Assembly (NCBI GenBank): GCA_002698785.1
Contig: PAAG01000013.1
Location: 62,001 to 126,000 of the forward strand
From: Verrucomicrobiales bacterium
Lineage (GTDB): Bacteria > Verrucomicrobiota > Verrucomicrobiia > Verrucomicrobiales > DEV007
Length of the DNA: 64,000 nt
Direction of reading: 5' to 3'
In this document: positions 52,152 through 61,566 of the stretch, piece after piece
Layout: every line of letters begins with the position of its first letter
Numbering within the stretch: the first letter of the stretch is position 1
Program-made: the position numbers and the translations under genes
Notes under the pieces: generated by a model
What the model was told of the DNA's origin: nothing
Seen by the model: the letters and a program-made list of their open reading frames with translations, nothing else
Databases searched by the model: none

Positions 52152-52727
52152 ATGAACAAAGTCGATTCAGATTGGCGCCCGGTCGCCTTCAAAGAATGGG
52201 TCCTCGTGGCAGATGCCCTCGCTTCCGGTGAACAGACCGTGATTTTGAGAAAAGGGGGGATTTCTGAAGGGAAGGCGGGATTCCAATGGATCCACGACCG
52301 TTTTTTCCTGTTTCCCAGCCGATTCCATGAGCAGGCTGAGCAAGTAAAACCGGCATCCGACGGCTCGTCTCGCGCTCTCCCGGAAGAGAAAGAGGAGGGA
52401 ATGGTAGAGTTCTCCGTATATGCCGAAACCATCAAAACCGGTCGACTCACCGACTGGAGCGAAGTTTGTGGTCTTGAGCCTTATCACATTTGGAAAGAAG
52501 AAATCGTCCGCGATCGATTCGAATGGGGCGACGAACACGGGATTTCCTACGCGATTGTGAAAGCCTACCAGCTCACCGACCCTTGGCTTCTCGAAGATCG
52601 GAAAACCTTCGGAGGCTGTCGCTCCTGGTTCGGCCTTCCTCCCGAAGAAGGGGGCGGCTGGAAACACCGCTTGGAGTCGGCAACCGAAGCCACCCCGCAA
52701 TGCGGTTTTCCCGAATGGTTGATGTAG
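52152..52727 (+). CDS. DUF1802 family protein
   Basis: The ATG at 52152 gives 191 residues. The family signature is AFKEWVLVADALASGEQTVILRKGGISEG, followed by FQWIHDRFFLFPSRFHE and YHIWKEEIVRDRFEWGD. DUF1802 proteins are cytoplasmic and have no assigned function. It is divergent from tRNA-His; upstream codons in frame overlap the tRNA and are excluded. The end, GWKHRLESATEATPQCGFP, is unusually polar. Confidence 0.8.
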   Translation: MNKVDSDWRPVAFKEWVLVADALASGEQTVILRKGGISEGKAGFQWIHDRFFLFPSRFHEQAEQVKPASDGSSRALPEEKEEGMVEFSVYAETIKTGRLTDWSEVCGLEPYHIWKEEIVRDRFEWGDEHGISYAIVKAYQLTDPWLLEDRKTFGGCRSWFGLPPEEGGGWKHRLESATEATPQCGFPEWLM

Positions 52728-52802
52728 ATTCGACTGAATTAGATTGGCAAATCCCCGGTGCTGCGGTTTCATAACCGCGAACCGTATCCTTCTCCCAACA
52801 TC

Positions 52803-53540
52803 ATGCTGCCCGAAGTCGAAAAACTTCTCCGAGTCCAACACCACGATCAAAAGATCAAATCCCTCGAAAAAGAAATCGCCGGGATCCCATTGGAAGCGGA
52901 AGACATTCAGGAACGTCTTGTGGCTGACGGAAAAGCCCTCGAAGAGGCCAAACTCGCACTCCAGCAGACTGAGGTCGCCATCAAAAACCTCGAAATCGAC
53001 GTTCAGACCCGCAAGGACAGCATTGCCAAACTAAAGGTGCAGCAGTTCGAAACGCGGAAGAACGAAGAATTCCAGAAAATGGGGACTGAGATCGAGAACT
53101 ACGAGTCTGAGATTACAGGACTCGAAGATCGCGAGATCGAACTCATGGAAGCTGCCGAAGAGCAGAAAAATGCCTTCAAAACTGCCCGGGAAAAATATCA
53201 GGAAGAAGAGACTTCAGTGAAAGAAGAGCTCGAAGACCTGGAGTCTCTCAAGAAAAAGCTCGAGTCCGATGTAGAGGCAGAGACAGAATCTCGAAATAAG
53301 CTCGCTGCCGGCGTCGACGACGATGTCCTCTACAATTACGACCGTCTTTTCAAAGGCAAAAATGGCGTCGCTGTTGTCGGCTTGGTCGACGAAGTCTGCC
53401 AGGGTTGCCACATGAAAGTCGTCAAATCGACCGTCGTGGACGTGAAAGCCGAGAAGCAGATCGCCCACTGCGAAAACTGCGGCCGCATCCTCTACTGGTG
53501 GACCGACGCCGCTGTCGGCAAGAATATGGGGGATTACTGA
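52803..53540 (+). CDS. Coiled-coil zinc-ribbon protein (C4-type, CT398-like)
   Basis: The 245-residue protein is a long alpha-helical coiled coil (about 5-175: LLRVQHHDQKIKSLEKEIAG, KLKVQQFETRKNEEFQKMG) followed by a C4 zinc ribbon, with Cys pairs in VCQGCHMKV and HCENCGRILYW. This is the family known from Chlamydia CT398 and Helicobacter HP0958, implicated in flagellar or transport roles elsewhere. In a non-flagellate its role is unknown. The start at 52803 begins the conserved helix; an upstream start at 52758 adds 15 residues. Confidence 0.88.
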   Translation: MLPEVEKLLRVQHHDQKIKSLEKEIAGIPLEAEDIQERLVADGKALEEAKLALQQTEVAIKNLEIDVQTRKDSIAKLKVQQFETRKNEEFQKMGTEIENYESEITGLEDREIELMEAAEEQKNAFKTAREKYQEEETSVKEELEDLESLKKKLESDVEAETESRNKLAAGVDDDVLYNYDRLFKGKNGVAVVGLVDEVCQGCHMKVVKSTVVDVKAEKQIAHCENCGRILYWWTDAAVGKNMGDY

Positions 53541-53585
53541 GATTCCTCAAATTCTCCAGCTTTCTTCAACGTCCTACAGGGTGAA

Positions 53586-53816
53586 ATGGGGAAGAGAGCG
53601 ATCCACATATCGTGTGTCATCCTTGTCGTGGTGGCTCATGTCGGGATTTTTATTCGGGTTTCTACGGAACCTGCTAGGAACGTTTTCACTCCAGAACGCG
53701 CCAGATACGAGTGGGGAGAAGGCCTAAGTAGATATATCAATCCTCGCTCAACGATTCGACCAGGTAGCTCATCAGAAGCCGGAAGCTTCCATTTCCTTCG
53801 TGGAAGCGATTTCTAG
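53586..53816 (+). CDS. Small single-pass membrane protein, hypothetical
   Basis: The 76-residue frame has an N-terminal hydrophobic segment (HISCVILVVVAHVGIFI, about 7-23) and a polar tail (ERARYEWGEGLSRYINPRS). A purine-rich AGGGTGAA lies just before the ATG, a fair ribosome site. No family recognised. It is followed 39 bases later by another secreted protein gene on the same strand. Confidence 0.45.
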   Translation: MGKRAIHISCVILVVVAHVGIFIRVSTEPARNVFTPERARYEWGEGLSRYINPRSTIRPGSSSEAGSFHFLRGSDF

Positions 53817-53855
53817 GAATTTCTTAGTGTGGTGGATCGTCCTCAAACTTCCTTT

Positions 53856-54281
53856 ATGAGATTGATCACCACTATCTTTGTGGCGTTTCTCACCTGCCAT
53901 CTTTCGGGAGAAGAGATTTCGAAACAACTCATTGTCGAGTGTGTAACCAAGAAGCCCGATGACAAGGGTTTTATATGTCTGAGAATCACAAACAGTGGTC
54001 CGCAAGATTACTCCTTTTGGGCATTCGATGATTCAGAGACTCCCAACATCAAAATTGCTGAGTACTACCTGTTGAGATACGATAAGAAGTATGACCAGTG
54101 GCTACCAACACCCATGACAAAAGGAAGCTTTCTGCGAGCTAAAAACGAGATAATCGTGAAATCAGGAAGCGTTCAGAATTTTCAGCACTTCTGTCCCGGT
54201 TTTCGATATTTCGAATCTCACCGGCTGAGCGATTCTAAAAGAAATTTGATATTCGAGGTAATGCCCGCTTGGGAGGATTAG
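53856..54281 (+). CDS. Secreted protein of unknown function
   Basis: The ATG at 53856 gives 141 residues with a signal peptide (RLITTIFVAFLTCHLSG). The mature part resembles a small beta-sandwich: LIVECVTKKPDDKGFICLRITNSG and WAFDDSETPNIKIAEYYLLRYD. No family recognised. The longer start at 53829 adds nine polar residues before the hydrophobic stretch. The 160-base gap that follows, before aspS, is GC-rich with CCCCCACCCCC but no clear promoter. Confidence 0.55.
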   Translation: MRLITTIFVAFLTCHLSGEEISKQLIVECVTKKPDDKGFICLRITNSGPQDYSFWAFDDSETPNIKIAEYYLLRYDKKYDQWLPTPMTKGSFLRAKNEIIVKSGSVQNFQHFCPGFRYFESHRLSDSKRNLIFEVMPAWED

Positions 54282-54441
54282 TCCGGTTCACATTCAGACC
54301 AATCGGCGGTGAAAAAGATTCCCCCACCCCCAAGCTTGCGGAATGGGGATTGGAGGGTAGTTTCTCGGCCACTTCGGAACCGGGGCCAAATCGCGGCCCG
54401 GAAAAAACGATTCCGGAAATCAAAAACGACCCTGATTAGTC

Positions 54442-56235
54442 ATGTACAGAACCCACCACTGCAACGAACTGCGTAAGTCCGATGTCGGCGAAAACGTCAC
54501 GCTTGTCGGTTGGGTGAATACCGTGCGCGACCAGGGCGGCGTGATTTTCGTAGATATACGTGACCGTGAGGGAGTTACGCAGTGCGTATTTCGTCCGGAG
54601 GAAAACGCTGACGCAGCAAAAATCAGTCACTCTCTCCGCTCGGAAGACGTCATTCAGGTCACCGGTCGCGTCGATGATCGTCCCGAATTCGACGGTATCA
54701 CTACCGTAAACGAGAAGATCGACACCGGCGAAATCGAAGTCGTTGCCACCGATCTCAAGGTTCTCAACAAAGCCCAGGTCCTTCCGTTCCAGCTCGACAA
54801 AGAGCTCAGCAACGAGGACTTGCGCATGAAGCATCGCTACCTCGACCTGCGCCGTCCGCGTATGGCGAGCAACCTGCGCATGCGTCACACCATCACGAAA
54901 GCCATTCGCGACGTTCTCGACGACCAGGGATTCCTCGAAATCGAAACCCCGATTCTTTCGAAGTCCACACCTGAAGGTGCACGTGACTTCCTCGTTCCTT
55001 CCCGCCTGAACCCGGGCAAATTCTACGCTCTTCCACAGGCTCCGCAGCAATACAAGCAGCTGCTCATGGTGGCTGGCGTCGAGCGCTACTTCCAGATTGC
55101 TCGCTGTTTCCGGGATGAGGATCTTCGTGCCGACCGTCAGCCTGAATTTACCCAGGTCGATATCGAAGCCAGCTTCGTAGACGACGAGGACATTTTCGCC
55201 ACGATCGAATCTCTCCTTCAGGACGTCTTTAAGAAAGCACGCGGAGTCGATGTGCCGACACCATTCCCTCGCATCACCTATCAGGAAGCGATGGACAAAT
55301 ACGGCAGCGACAAACCCGAGCGCCGTATCGGAACCGAGATCGTTGATTTCTCTGACGTATTTGCTGAGTCTGGATTTAAGGTTTTCTCTGGCACCATCAA
55401 AAAGGGCGGTTTCGTCCGTGCCATCAATGCAAAAGGTTTCGCATGCATCACCACGGGTCAGATCAAGCGTCTCGAAGAGATCGCCCGCGAAGCCGGCGCC
55501 GGAGGCCTGGCCTACATCAAGGTTGAAGGCGGTGAGTGGAAATCCCCGATCGTGAAATTCTTCACCGACGAGGAAAAAGAAGCCCTCACCGAGCGCCTCG
55601 CTGTCGAAGAAGGCGACCTCATCCTCTTCGGTTGCGACAAATGGGAAGTCGTTTGTGACGTCCTCGGTCGCCTCCGCCTTGAAGTGGCCGACATTTGCAA
55701 TCTCTACGACGGCAAAGAAGACGAACTCGATTTCCACTGGGTCATCGATTTCCCACTTCTTGGCTATGATGAGGAAGAAGGAAAGTGGAACGCCGTTCAC
55801 CACCCCTTCACTCGCCCGCACCCCGACGATGTGGCTCTCCTCGACAACGAGGAAGATTTTGGAAAAATCCGAGGAGCTGCTTACGACGTAGTTCTCAACG
55901 GAAACGAACTCGGTGGAGGAAGCCTTCGAATTCACGAGAGCGATCTTCAGGCGAAAATGTTCAATGTGCTCGGTGTCGATGACGAAGAGCAGGCCGAAAA
56001 CTTCGGTCACATCCTGGGCGCATTCCAGTACGGCGCACCGCCTCACGGTGGTATCGCTCTTGGCCTTGACCGACTCGTCATGCTGGCCTGCAAAGAAGAC
56101 AGCATTCGCGAAGTCATCGCCTTTCCGAAGAACAACAAGGGCGTCGACCTCATGTCAGCCAGCCCTGCCGAAGTCGATTTCAAACAACTCCGTGAGTTGT
56201 ATGTGAAGTCGACCGTTCAGGAAAAGAAGAGCTGA
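54442..56235 (+). CDS. aspS: Aspartyl-tRNA synthetase
   Basis: The 597-residue class II synthetase has an N-terminal OB anticodon-binding domain (VTLVGWVNTVRDQGGVIFVDIRDREG), motif 2 (FQIARCFRDEDLRADRQPEF), a bacterial-type GAD insertion (about 290-420), and motif 3 (GIALGLDRLVMLACKEDSIR). It charges tRNA-Asp. It is the full bacterial length. A 536-residue frame on the opposite strand is a composition artefact. The following gene starts 22 bases later. Confidence 0.97.
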   Translation: MYRTHHCNELRKSDVGENVTLVGWVNTVRDQGGVIFVDIRDREGVTQCVFRPEENADAAKISHSLRSEDVIQVTGRVDDRPEFDGITTVNEKIDTGEIEVVATDLKVLNKAQVLPFQLDKELSNEDLRMKHRYLDLRRPRMASNLRMRHTITKAIRDVLDDQGFLEIETPILSKSTPEGARDFLVPSRLNPGKFYALPQAPQQYKQLLMVAGVERYFQIARCFRDEDLRADRQPEFTQVDIEASFVDDEDIFATIESLLQDVFKKARGVDVPTPFPRITYQEAMDKYGSDKPERRIGTEIVDFSDVFAESGFKVFSGTIKKGGFVRAINAKGFACITTGQIKRLEEIAREAGAGGLAYIKVEGGEWKSPIVKFFTDEEKEALTERLAVEEGDLILFGCDKWEVVCDVLGRLRLEVADICNLYDGKEDELDFHWVIDFPLLGYDEEEGKWNAVHHPFTRPHPDDVALLDNEEDFGKIRGAAYDVVLNGNELGGGSLRIHESDLQAKMFNVLGVDDEEQAENFGHILGAFQYGAPPHGGIALGLDRLVMLACKEDSIREVIAFPKNNKGVDLMSASPAEVDFKQLRELYVKSTVQEKKS

Positions 56236-56257
56236 TTTCTTCCTTCGATTGCGAGAA

Positions 56258-56950
56258 ATGAAAGGGAAAGCCAACGCCATCCGCTGGGTTCTCCTTCTCA
56301 TCATTGCCGCCGCCGTTTACCTGCGTCGGAACGATCTGCCTCTCTCCGGAAACGGAGAAAAGTCGGCTCCCAGAGTAGAAGTCACTCCCATCGCACCCTC
56401 TGCGAATTCTGCTTCTGAGAAAGTCCGAGGATACGACAAATTCACGAACGTGAAACTCGTCGAGGACGACGGCAACGACGGAGACAGTTTCATCGTCAAC
56501 GCAGGCGGAGAGCAATTCCAGCTGCGCCTCTATTTCGTCGACACTCCCGAAAAGTATCTCAGCGATCGCTACGAGAACCAGCGCCGACGCGTTGCCGAAC
56601 AGGCCCGTGAGATGGGTGGCATTTCCGTCGACGACGCAGTGATTGTTGGCCTCGCGGCAAAGAAATACACCGAGTCTCAGCTCAAAGGAAAGACCTTCAC
56701 CGTTTATACCTACTGGGAAGAAGTCTATGACGGTGACCGTTACTACGGCTTCGTCGAATTACCTGACGGCAGCTACCTGGGAACTCGACTCGTCGAGCAA
56801 GGGCTCGCCCGCATCCACACAAAAGGACCCGGTTCCAAAGAAAACCCCGTCCCCACTCCCGACGGCAAGTCTTTCCACCAGCACCGCGACATGCTCTACG
56901 GTCGCGAACGCCAGGCCCAGAAAGCTAAGAACGGCGCTTGGGGACTCTAA
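56258..56950 (+). CDS. Thermonuclease-like (SNase) membrane-anchored protein
   Basis: The ATG at 56258 gives 230 residues with an N-terminal membrane segment (about 8-24, WVLLLIIAAAVYL), a linker, and an SNase-like OB domain: VEDDGNDGDSFIV, LRLYFVDTPEKYLSD with the active-site Arg/Asp region, and LGTRLVEQGLARIHTKG. SNase proteins hydrolyse DNA and RNA with calcium; the VDTPE motif has the conserved Asp. Activity is probable. It follows aspS closely. Confidence 0.75.
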   Translation: MKGKANAIRWVLLLIIAAAVYLRRNDLPLSGNGEKSAPRVEVTPIAPSANSASEKVRGYDKFTNVKLVEDDGNDGDSFIVNAGGEQFQLRLYFVDTPEKYLSDRYENQRRRVAEQAREMGGISVDDAVIVGLAAKKYTESQLKGKTFTVYTYWEEVYDGDRYYGFVELPDGSYLGTRLVEQGLARIHTKGPGSKENPVPTPDGKSFHQHRDMLYGRERQAQKAKNGAWGL

Positions 56951-56959
56951 CAGGAGAGT

Positions 56960-57007
56960 AAAGCTCCAGCTTTGTCCCCATAAGCCTTGTCTCTTCGGCT
57001 GGCCGGA
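56960..57007. terminator. Possible bidirectional hairpins between convergent genes
   Basis: AAAGCT-CC-AGCTTT (56960-56973) and an imperfect stem CTTCGGC-TG-GCCGGAG (near 56992-57007) lie in the 59-base gap between the convergent SNase and DUF3137 genes. Neither has a T-tract, so the terminator assignment is weak. Confidence 0.25.
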
Positions 57008-57009
57008 GA

Positions 57010-57984
57010 TCAATGCTTCGTCCAGATCCTGGTGTTGAGATCAAGCTCCTCAATCGTATCCAGGAAATACCGTAACTCTTCTAACAAGCCATCCACCTGG
57101 CTTGTCTCCGTCGCCGCAATCTTCGTATTGGGCTCCAGGTAACTTTTCCCGTATGGCACCGCGAGGAGCAGGTTCGAGTCCTTGAAACCCATCCTGACAT
57201 CTTTCCCAAACCGGTCACGCATTTCCACCAGGCGTTCCATCAGCGAGGTGCTCAGAATGTATCGAGCTTCGATCTCGTCGGTGGCATAAACGGCGAACCG
57301 CTTTTCGAATTCCACGTTCTCCAGTTGGATCAAATCTGTCTCTTTTCTCCCGCCCAGTTTCTGGAAGAAGCGACCGACTCCACCGAACAGCTTCTCTGCT
57401 TTGTCAGGAAAAACGAAAGTCCTCCCTTGGAAGTGTTTGTTAAAGTCGGCAATTAAGAGCAGTCCCTTGAAGATCGTCACATAGGTCGTACGAGTCCGGC
57501 CCTTGCTGTCGGTGGTGGTCCTACGGTCTTCGGCATGGACTTCAGCGAGTCGCAGCGCCGTTTTTCCGTAGTAACCGAAAATCAGATCCTCTGTGCTGTA
57601 GCGATCCGGGGATGTCTTGAAGAGCTCGCTGTAAGAGAATTCGTTGGATGGAATCCCGCCCTCGGGATTGAACTCGAGTTGCGAATCGATCAACGACAAC
57701 AGCGCGGGCACCACCGTGTTCTTGTAGTTCGTGCAGTACTGTTTCTTCACACTACCGGCGCGGATTTGATAGATGATCAGGCTGATCACGAACCAGAGCC
57801 CCCCTCCGATCCAGAAAAACATGGCCGAGTCGTGCAGGAGAAATCCTCCTGCGATCAGGCCAACGAGAGGAACCCACACCAGAGTTCCGTAGATTTTGCT
57901 GCGCTTTCGGTAGAGCTTTCTGGATGGCTCCAATCCTTCCAGTGTTGATCGGATCTCGTCGTGGATTCGGGAAAGTTCCTTCAT
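57010..57984 (-). CDS. DUF3137 membrane protein, copy 1
   Basis: The 324-residue protein has two membrane helices (about 32-75, LVWVPLVGLIAGGFLL and MFFWIGGGLWFVISLIIY) and a cytoplasmic body with FSYSELFKTSPDRYSTEDLIFG, FKGLLLIADFNKHFQGRTFVFPD and VEFEKRFAVYATDEIEARYILS. These are DUF3137 landmarks. The ATG overlaps the LemA stop by four bases (ATGA), so the pair is coupled. DUF3137 and LemA genes often neighbour each other; the role is unknown but membrane-associated. Confidence 0.87.
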   Translation of the reverse strand: MKELSRIHDEIRSTLEGLEPSRKLYRKRSKIYGTLVWVPLVGLIAGGFLLHDSAMFFWIGGGLWFVISLIIYQIRAGSVKKQYCTNYKNTVVPALLSLIDSQLEFNPEGGIPSNEFSYSELFKTSPDRYSTEDLIFGYYGKTALRLAEVHAEDRRTTTDSKGRTRTTYVTIFKGLLLIADFNKHFQGRTFVFPDKAEKLFGGVGRFFQKLGGRKETDLIQLENVEFEKRFAVYATDEIEARYILSTSLMERLVEMRDRFGKDVRMGFKDSNLLLAVPYGKSYLEPNTKIAATETSQVDGLLEELRYFLDTIEELDLNTRIWTKH

Positions 57985-58541
57985 GACTTCATGTCGATAT
58001 CAACGGGAGCTCGAACAGCTTCAGTTGCCTCGAAAAAGTCATGCCGTTGAAATCCAAACGTGCTCGCCACAAGGTTGGAGGGAAAGCTTTCCACCGAATT
58101 ATTGATGTCCATCACAGCAGCATTATAGGCCCGGCGCGCCGCAGAGATCTGTTCTTCGATCTCGGTCAGGTTTCGCTGCAGATTCAAAAAGTGATTACTC
58201 GACTTCAACTCCGGGTAGTCTTCTGCCACCGCTAGCAGGCGTTGCATACGTGGACCGATTTGCTCTTCCAGCCGGAGGCGCTCCGATTCGGAGAGATTCC
58301 CGGACTGTATCTGATTTCGAGCCTCGATCAGTCCGGCAAAGGTCTCCTTCTCATGTTTCGCAAAACCCTTCACCGTTTCGACAAGCGAGGGAATCAGATC
58401 ATGGCGTTTCCGGAGATTCACATCGATGGAGCTGAACGCATTACGAACCATGTTCCGCTTACCGACAAGTCTGTTGTAAATCACGATGGCGAACAGGGCT
58501 ATCGCCCCAAAAATCACCAGAATCAAAATCGTAGATCTCAT
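57981..58541 (-). CDS. LemA family protein
   Basis: The 186-residue protein has an N-terminal membrane helix (TILILVIFGAIALFAIVIYN) followed by the LemA helical bundle: RNMVRNAFSSIDVNLRKRHDLIPSLVETVKGFAKHEKETF and AEDYPELKSSNHFLNLQRNLTEIEEQISAARRAYN. LemA proteins are membrane-anchored with a helical domain of unknown function. It is flanked by two DUF3137 genes on the same strand, overlapping the downstream one by ATGA. Confidence 0.92.
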   Translation of the reverse strand: MRSTILILVIFGAIALFAIVIYNRLVGKRNMVRNAFSSIDVNLRKRHDLIPSLVETVKGFAKHEKETFAGLIEARNQIQSGNLSESERLRLEEQIGPRMQRLLAVAEDYPELKSSNHFLNLQRNLTEIEEQISAARRAYNAAVMDINNSVESFPSNLVASTFGFQRHDFFEATEAVRAPVDIDMKS

Positions 58542-58625
58542 AGCAGTTGGCCCACTCTACCGCCGAAATGGACGAACGGGCCACTACAAATATGAAGCGG
58601 AATTGGAGTCTATCGTCGTGTTAGG

Positions 58626-59576
58626 TCAAACAGTCTCCGGAGCACAGCGATCGCGCATCAGTCCGTCAAACTCCTGGAGTATTTCTAGACGACGAGAAAT
58701 GATGTCACCGAAACGGGTCAATTGCTTGAGATCATCGGCCGGACAATTCAATGAAGGCTCGAGCGATTGATTGGTAAGGGGAAGTGCGAGCAGTATCCGA
58801 CGATTGAAAAACTGAGCACGCACCGTGTCCCCAAATTCTGATTGGAGGGCGACCATGAACTCCTGCATTTCTTTCCGAAGAAGGACTTTTGTTTCTTCTT
58901 CAGAGAAGGAGAAAACAGAGAACTGCTTATCAAAATCCGTGTCACCGAGTGAGATAAGTTCCGTTTTAGGCGGTTTTCCCCAAGTGTGAAAAAACTGCGA
59001 AAAACGCCCGAGAGATCTTTCAATTTTTTTCGGAAGCAAGTAGGTTCGCGATTCGAGGCCACAATCACAATCGACCGAGAGAAACAGAAATCGCTGTGTT
59101 TCGGATTGTCTACCAGTTCTGAGGATAATGTCTCCCTCTAAAAATTGCCCTCCTTTTCCAGACATCAGGACAGCAGGCTTCATCTCGATCTTTTGAAGGA
59201 AATCAGACGCTGGCGTAAAGAGTCCGCCTGCATTCCAATCGAACGTTTCTTTGGTGAGCTCAAAGCGGTATTCAAGATCTTCATCGATCAAACGAATTAG
59301 ATGGGGAAACACGTCATCTCGAAACCGCTGGATGTAGTTGGATCGCTTACGACGAATGAGAAATTCATAAACACAAACTTCAGCAGCAACAGTAAGAAGG
59401 AACGCCCAGAAAGCACTGGTTTCCGAACTTACGGCGTACGTTATCAGCAAAACGATACAGGGAAGGAGAACACAAAGAATGAGAAAGACTTTCTCGAAGA
59501 GAAGATACTCACGCCTGGCCGCCTCAAGGTTCTCGAAGGTAGCAGGGATCTTTTCGAGTAGCGCTTCAAACTTCAT
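58626..59576 (-). CDS. DUF3137-like membrane protein, copy 2
   Basis: From the ATG at 59576 the 316-residue protein has two membrane helices (FLILCVLLPCIVLLITYAV and FWAFLLTVAAEVCVYEFLI), then the same landmarks as copy 1: AVLMSGKGGQFLEGDIIL, LFLSVDCDCGLESRTYLLP, SLGRFSQFFHTWGKPPKTELISLGD and FDKQFSVFSFSEEETKVLL. Identity to copy 1 looks low. An in-frame start at 59597 adds seven residues. It precedes LemA by 84 bases on the same strand. Confidence 0.75.
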   Translation of the reverse strand: MKFEALLEKIPATFENLEAARREYLLFEKVFLILCVLLPCIVLLITYAVSSETSAFWAFLLTVAAEVCVYEFLIRRKRSNYIQRFRDDVFPHLIRLIDEDLEYRFELTKETFDWNAGGLFTPASDFLQKIEMKPAVLMSGKGGQFLEGDIILRTGRQSETQRFLFLSVDCDCGLESRTYLLPKKIERSLGRFSQFFHTWGKPPKTELISLGDTDFDKQFSVFSFSEEETKVLLRKEMQEFMVALQSEFGDTVRAQFFNRRILLALPLTNQSLEPSLNCPADDLKQLTRFGDIISRRLEILQEFDGLMRDRCAPETV

Positions 59577-59673
59577 GGATTCGAGAATTAGCCTCAAATA
59601 TTGCTGAAAAGCGATTATAACAGAATACCGTTTTTCGACTGCTGGAAATGGTGAGACCGTCTCTGAAGAAGAG

Positions 59674-60246
59674 ATGACGACAGGAAAGAACGAAGAGGGC
59701 GTGCCAGAGTATGGTCAGTCGAAACCACTCCCGGATCAGAAGGAAGAATACTACCAGCAGAATTCCAAACCGGCGGTCTGCCTCGTTGCCAGTATAACGG
59801 GATTCCTCGGGCTAATGTTTGTGATCGGGATTCTCGATCGCCTTCCTCACATCGGTATAGACGATTGCTCCCTGATTCTTTTCGCCGCGGTCTTTCTCGG
59901 CTTTACGGTTCTGTTTCTTCGTTTCAGCCTCAGGCCATCTGTCGTGCTGTCCGATAGGGAGTTCCTCGTCCGCAAATTTTTTGGATCCCTGAAATGGAAA
60001 TACGAAGACATCACCGAACTCGGGGACTTCGATATGAAATTTCATCCCAAAGACGCACGCGGACGTCGAATGGGAAACACGATCACAACCGAACATGTCG
60101 TGATCAAATCACGAGACGGCAAAACGAAGAAGTTCACCCTGCCGACTTTCGGCAGGAACGCTCAAATTTTGGCATCCTTGTCAGAGCGAACAGGACTGGA
60201 AATTGAGACCCTCCCAATGGTGGATAAGACCCAGTCCGCTCGCTGA
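59674..60246 (+). CDS. Membrane protein with PH-like domain, hypothetical
   Basis: The 190-residue protein has two membrane helices (about 35-55 and 65-84: VCLVASITGFLGLMFVIGIL, LILFAAVFLGFTVLFL) and a C-terminal beta domain (VVLSDREFLVRKFFGSLKWKYEDITEL) resembling bacterial PH-like domains. Purine-rich GAAGAAGAG precedes the ATG. It is divergent from the DUF3137 copy 2 gene across 97 bases and convergent with argG. No function assigned. Confidence 0.6.
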   Translation: MTTGKNEEGVPEYGQSKPLPDQKEEYYQQNSKPAVCLVASITGFLGLMFVIGILDRLPHIGIDDCSLILFAAVFLGFTVLFLRFSLRPSVVLSDREFLVRKFFGSLKWKYEDITELGDFDMKFHPKDARGRRMGNTITTEHVVIKSRDGKTKKFTLPTFGRNAQILASLSERTGLEIETLPMVDKTQSAR

Positions 60247-60251
60247 AAAAA

Positions 60252-61562
60252 TTAGCTCTCTTGCGACAAGCGCCGAGCTGCTTCGCTCTTCAGGCGAAGG
60301 CCGTTCAGGCGGATGAAGCCAGTAGCATCGTCCTGGTTGTAGGCATGCTCGGCGCCGCCTTCCATCGTGGCCACATCCTCATTGTAGAGGCTGAGTGCAG
60401 AGCGACGTCCGGCAGTAATGATGTTGCCCTTGTAGAGCTTCAATCGCACTTCGCCGGAGACATCCTTCTGCGACTCAGTCACAAGTGCCTGCAGGGCTTC
60501 CCGCTCGGGAGCAAACCAGAATCCGTTGTAGACCAGTTGAGCGTACTTCGGAATCAATGAATCACGAAGGTGCATGACTTCACGATCCACAGTGAGGCTC
60601 TCCATCTGGCGATGAGCATCGAGAAGAATGGTTCCGCCCGGAGTTTCGTAAATGCCACGGCTCTTCATTCCGACGAAACGGTTTTCCACCATATCGATCC
60701 GGCCGATGCCGTTAGTTCCACCGAGGTAGTTCAGCACCCGCATTACACCGTAGGGGTTCAGCAGGGTATATTCGCTCTGAGTTCCTTCGCTCTTTACGTC
60801 ACCAAGAGTAGAAAGCACCTCGTCCATTCCTTCGAGTGCTAGACCGATACAGTCACCTTTCTCGAAGAGAAGTTGCACGTAGGTTGGCTTGTCTGGTGCT
60901 TCTTCAGGAGAAACACTCAGCACATACATGTCGCGATCTGCCTCAGTGGTAGCGTCGTACCAGACATCTTCGAGACTTCCGCTTTCGAAGCTGATGTGCA
61001 GGAGGTTCCGGTCCATCGAGTAAGACTTTTTCGCCGAAGCCTGAACTGGGATGTTGTGCTCCGCAGCGTAAGCAATCATCTCCGCACGGCCGGGGAATTG
61101 CTCACGGAAGCGCTTCTGTCTCCAGGGAGCGATCACTTCGATATCCGGAGCGAGCGCAGCGGTGGAAAGCTCAAAGCGAACCTGGTCGTTTCCTTTTCCT
61201 GTAGCCCCGTGGGCGATGGCATCGGCTCCGAACTCACGCGCAACTCTTACCATTCCTTCGGAAATACACGGACGGGCGATGGAGGTTCCCAGTAGATACT
61301 GACCCTCGTAAATCGCGCCAGCTTGGATCATGGGATAAATGAAATCCGCGGCAAACTTGTCTTTCAGATCATCGATAATGCAGTGCGACGCACCTGTGTT
61401 CAGCGCCTTCTCTTCGAGACCGTCGAGTTCTTCCTGCTGACCGACATCGGCACAATAAGCGATCACTTCAGCTTGGTAAGTATCTCGCAACCAGGTAAGC
61501 AGTACAGAAGTATCCAGACCACCTGAGTAGGCAACGACGATTTTGTTGATGGATTCGCTCAT
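60252..61562 (-). CDS. argG: Argininosuccinate synthase
   Basis: The 436-residue protein begins with the ATP pyrophosphatase motif [17 protein letters not shown], and has [14 protein letters not shown] and [16 protein letters not shown] for citrulline and aspartate binding. It joins citrulline and aspartate with ATP in arginine biosynthesis. It is about 30 residues longer than the usual 400, the extra lying at the C-terminus ([19 protein letters not shown]). A 10-bp hairpin lies just upstream of its ATG. Confidence 0.96.
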   Translation of the reverse strand: MSESINKIVVAYSGGLDTSVLLTWLRDTYQAEVIAYCADVGQQEELDGLEEKALNTGASHCIIDDLKDKFAADFIYPMIQAGAIYEGQYLLGTSIARPCISEGMVRVAREFGADAIAHGATGKGNDQVRFELSTAALAPDIEVIAPWRQKRFREQFPGRAEMIAYAAEHNIPVQASAKKSYSMDRNLLHISFESGSLEDVWYDATTEADRDMYVLSVSPEEAPDKPTYVQLLFEKGDCIGLALEGMDEVLSTLGDVKSEGTQSEYTLLNPYGVMRVLNYLGGTNGIGRIDMVENRFVGMKSRGIYETPGGTILLDAHRQMESLTVDREVMHLRDSLIPKYAQLVYNGFWFAPEREALQALVTESQKDVSGEVRLKLYKGNIITAGRRSALSLYNEDVATMEGGAEHAYNQDDATGFIRLNGLRLKSEAARRLSQES

Positions 61563-61566
61563 AAGA

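Noticed and set aside
54436-56046. A 536-codon open frame on the minus strand opposite aspS
   Set aside because: It lies wholly inside the unmistakable aspS gene, has no recognisable motif or signal, and reflects the codon bias of the real gene.
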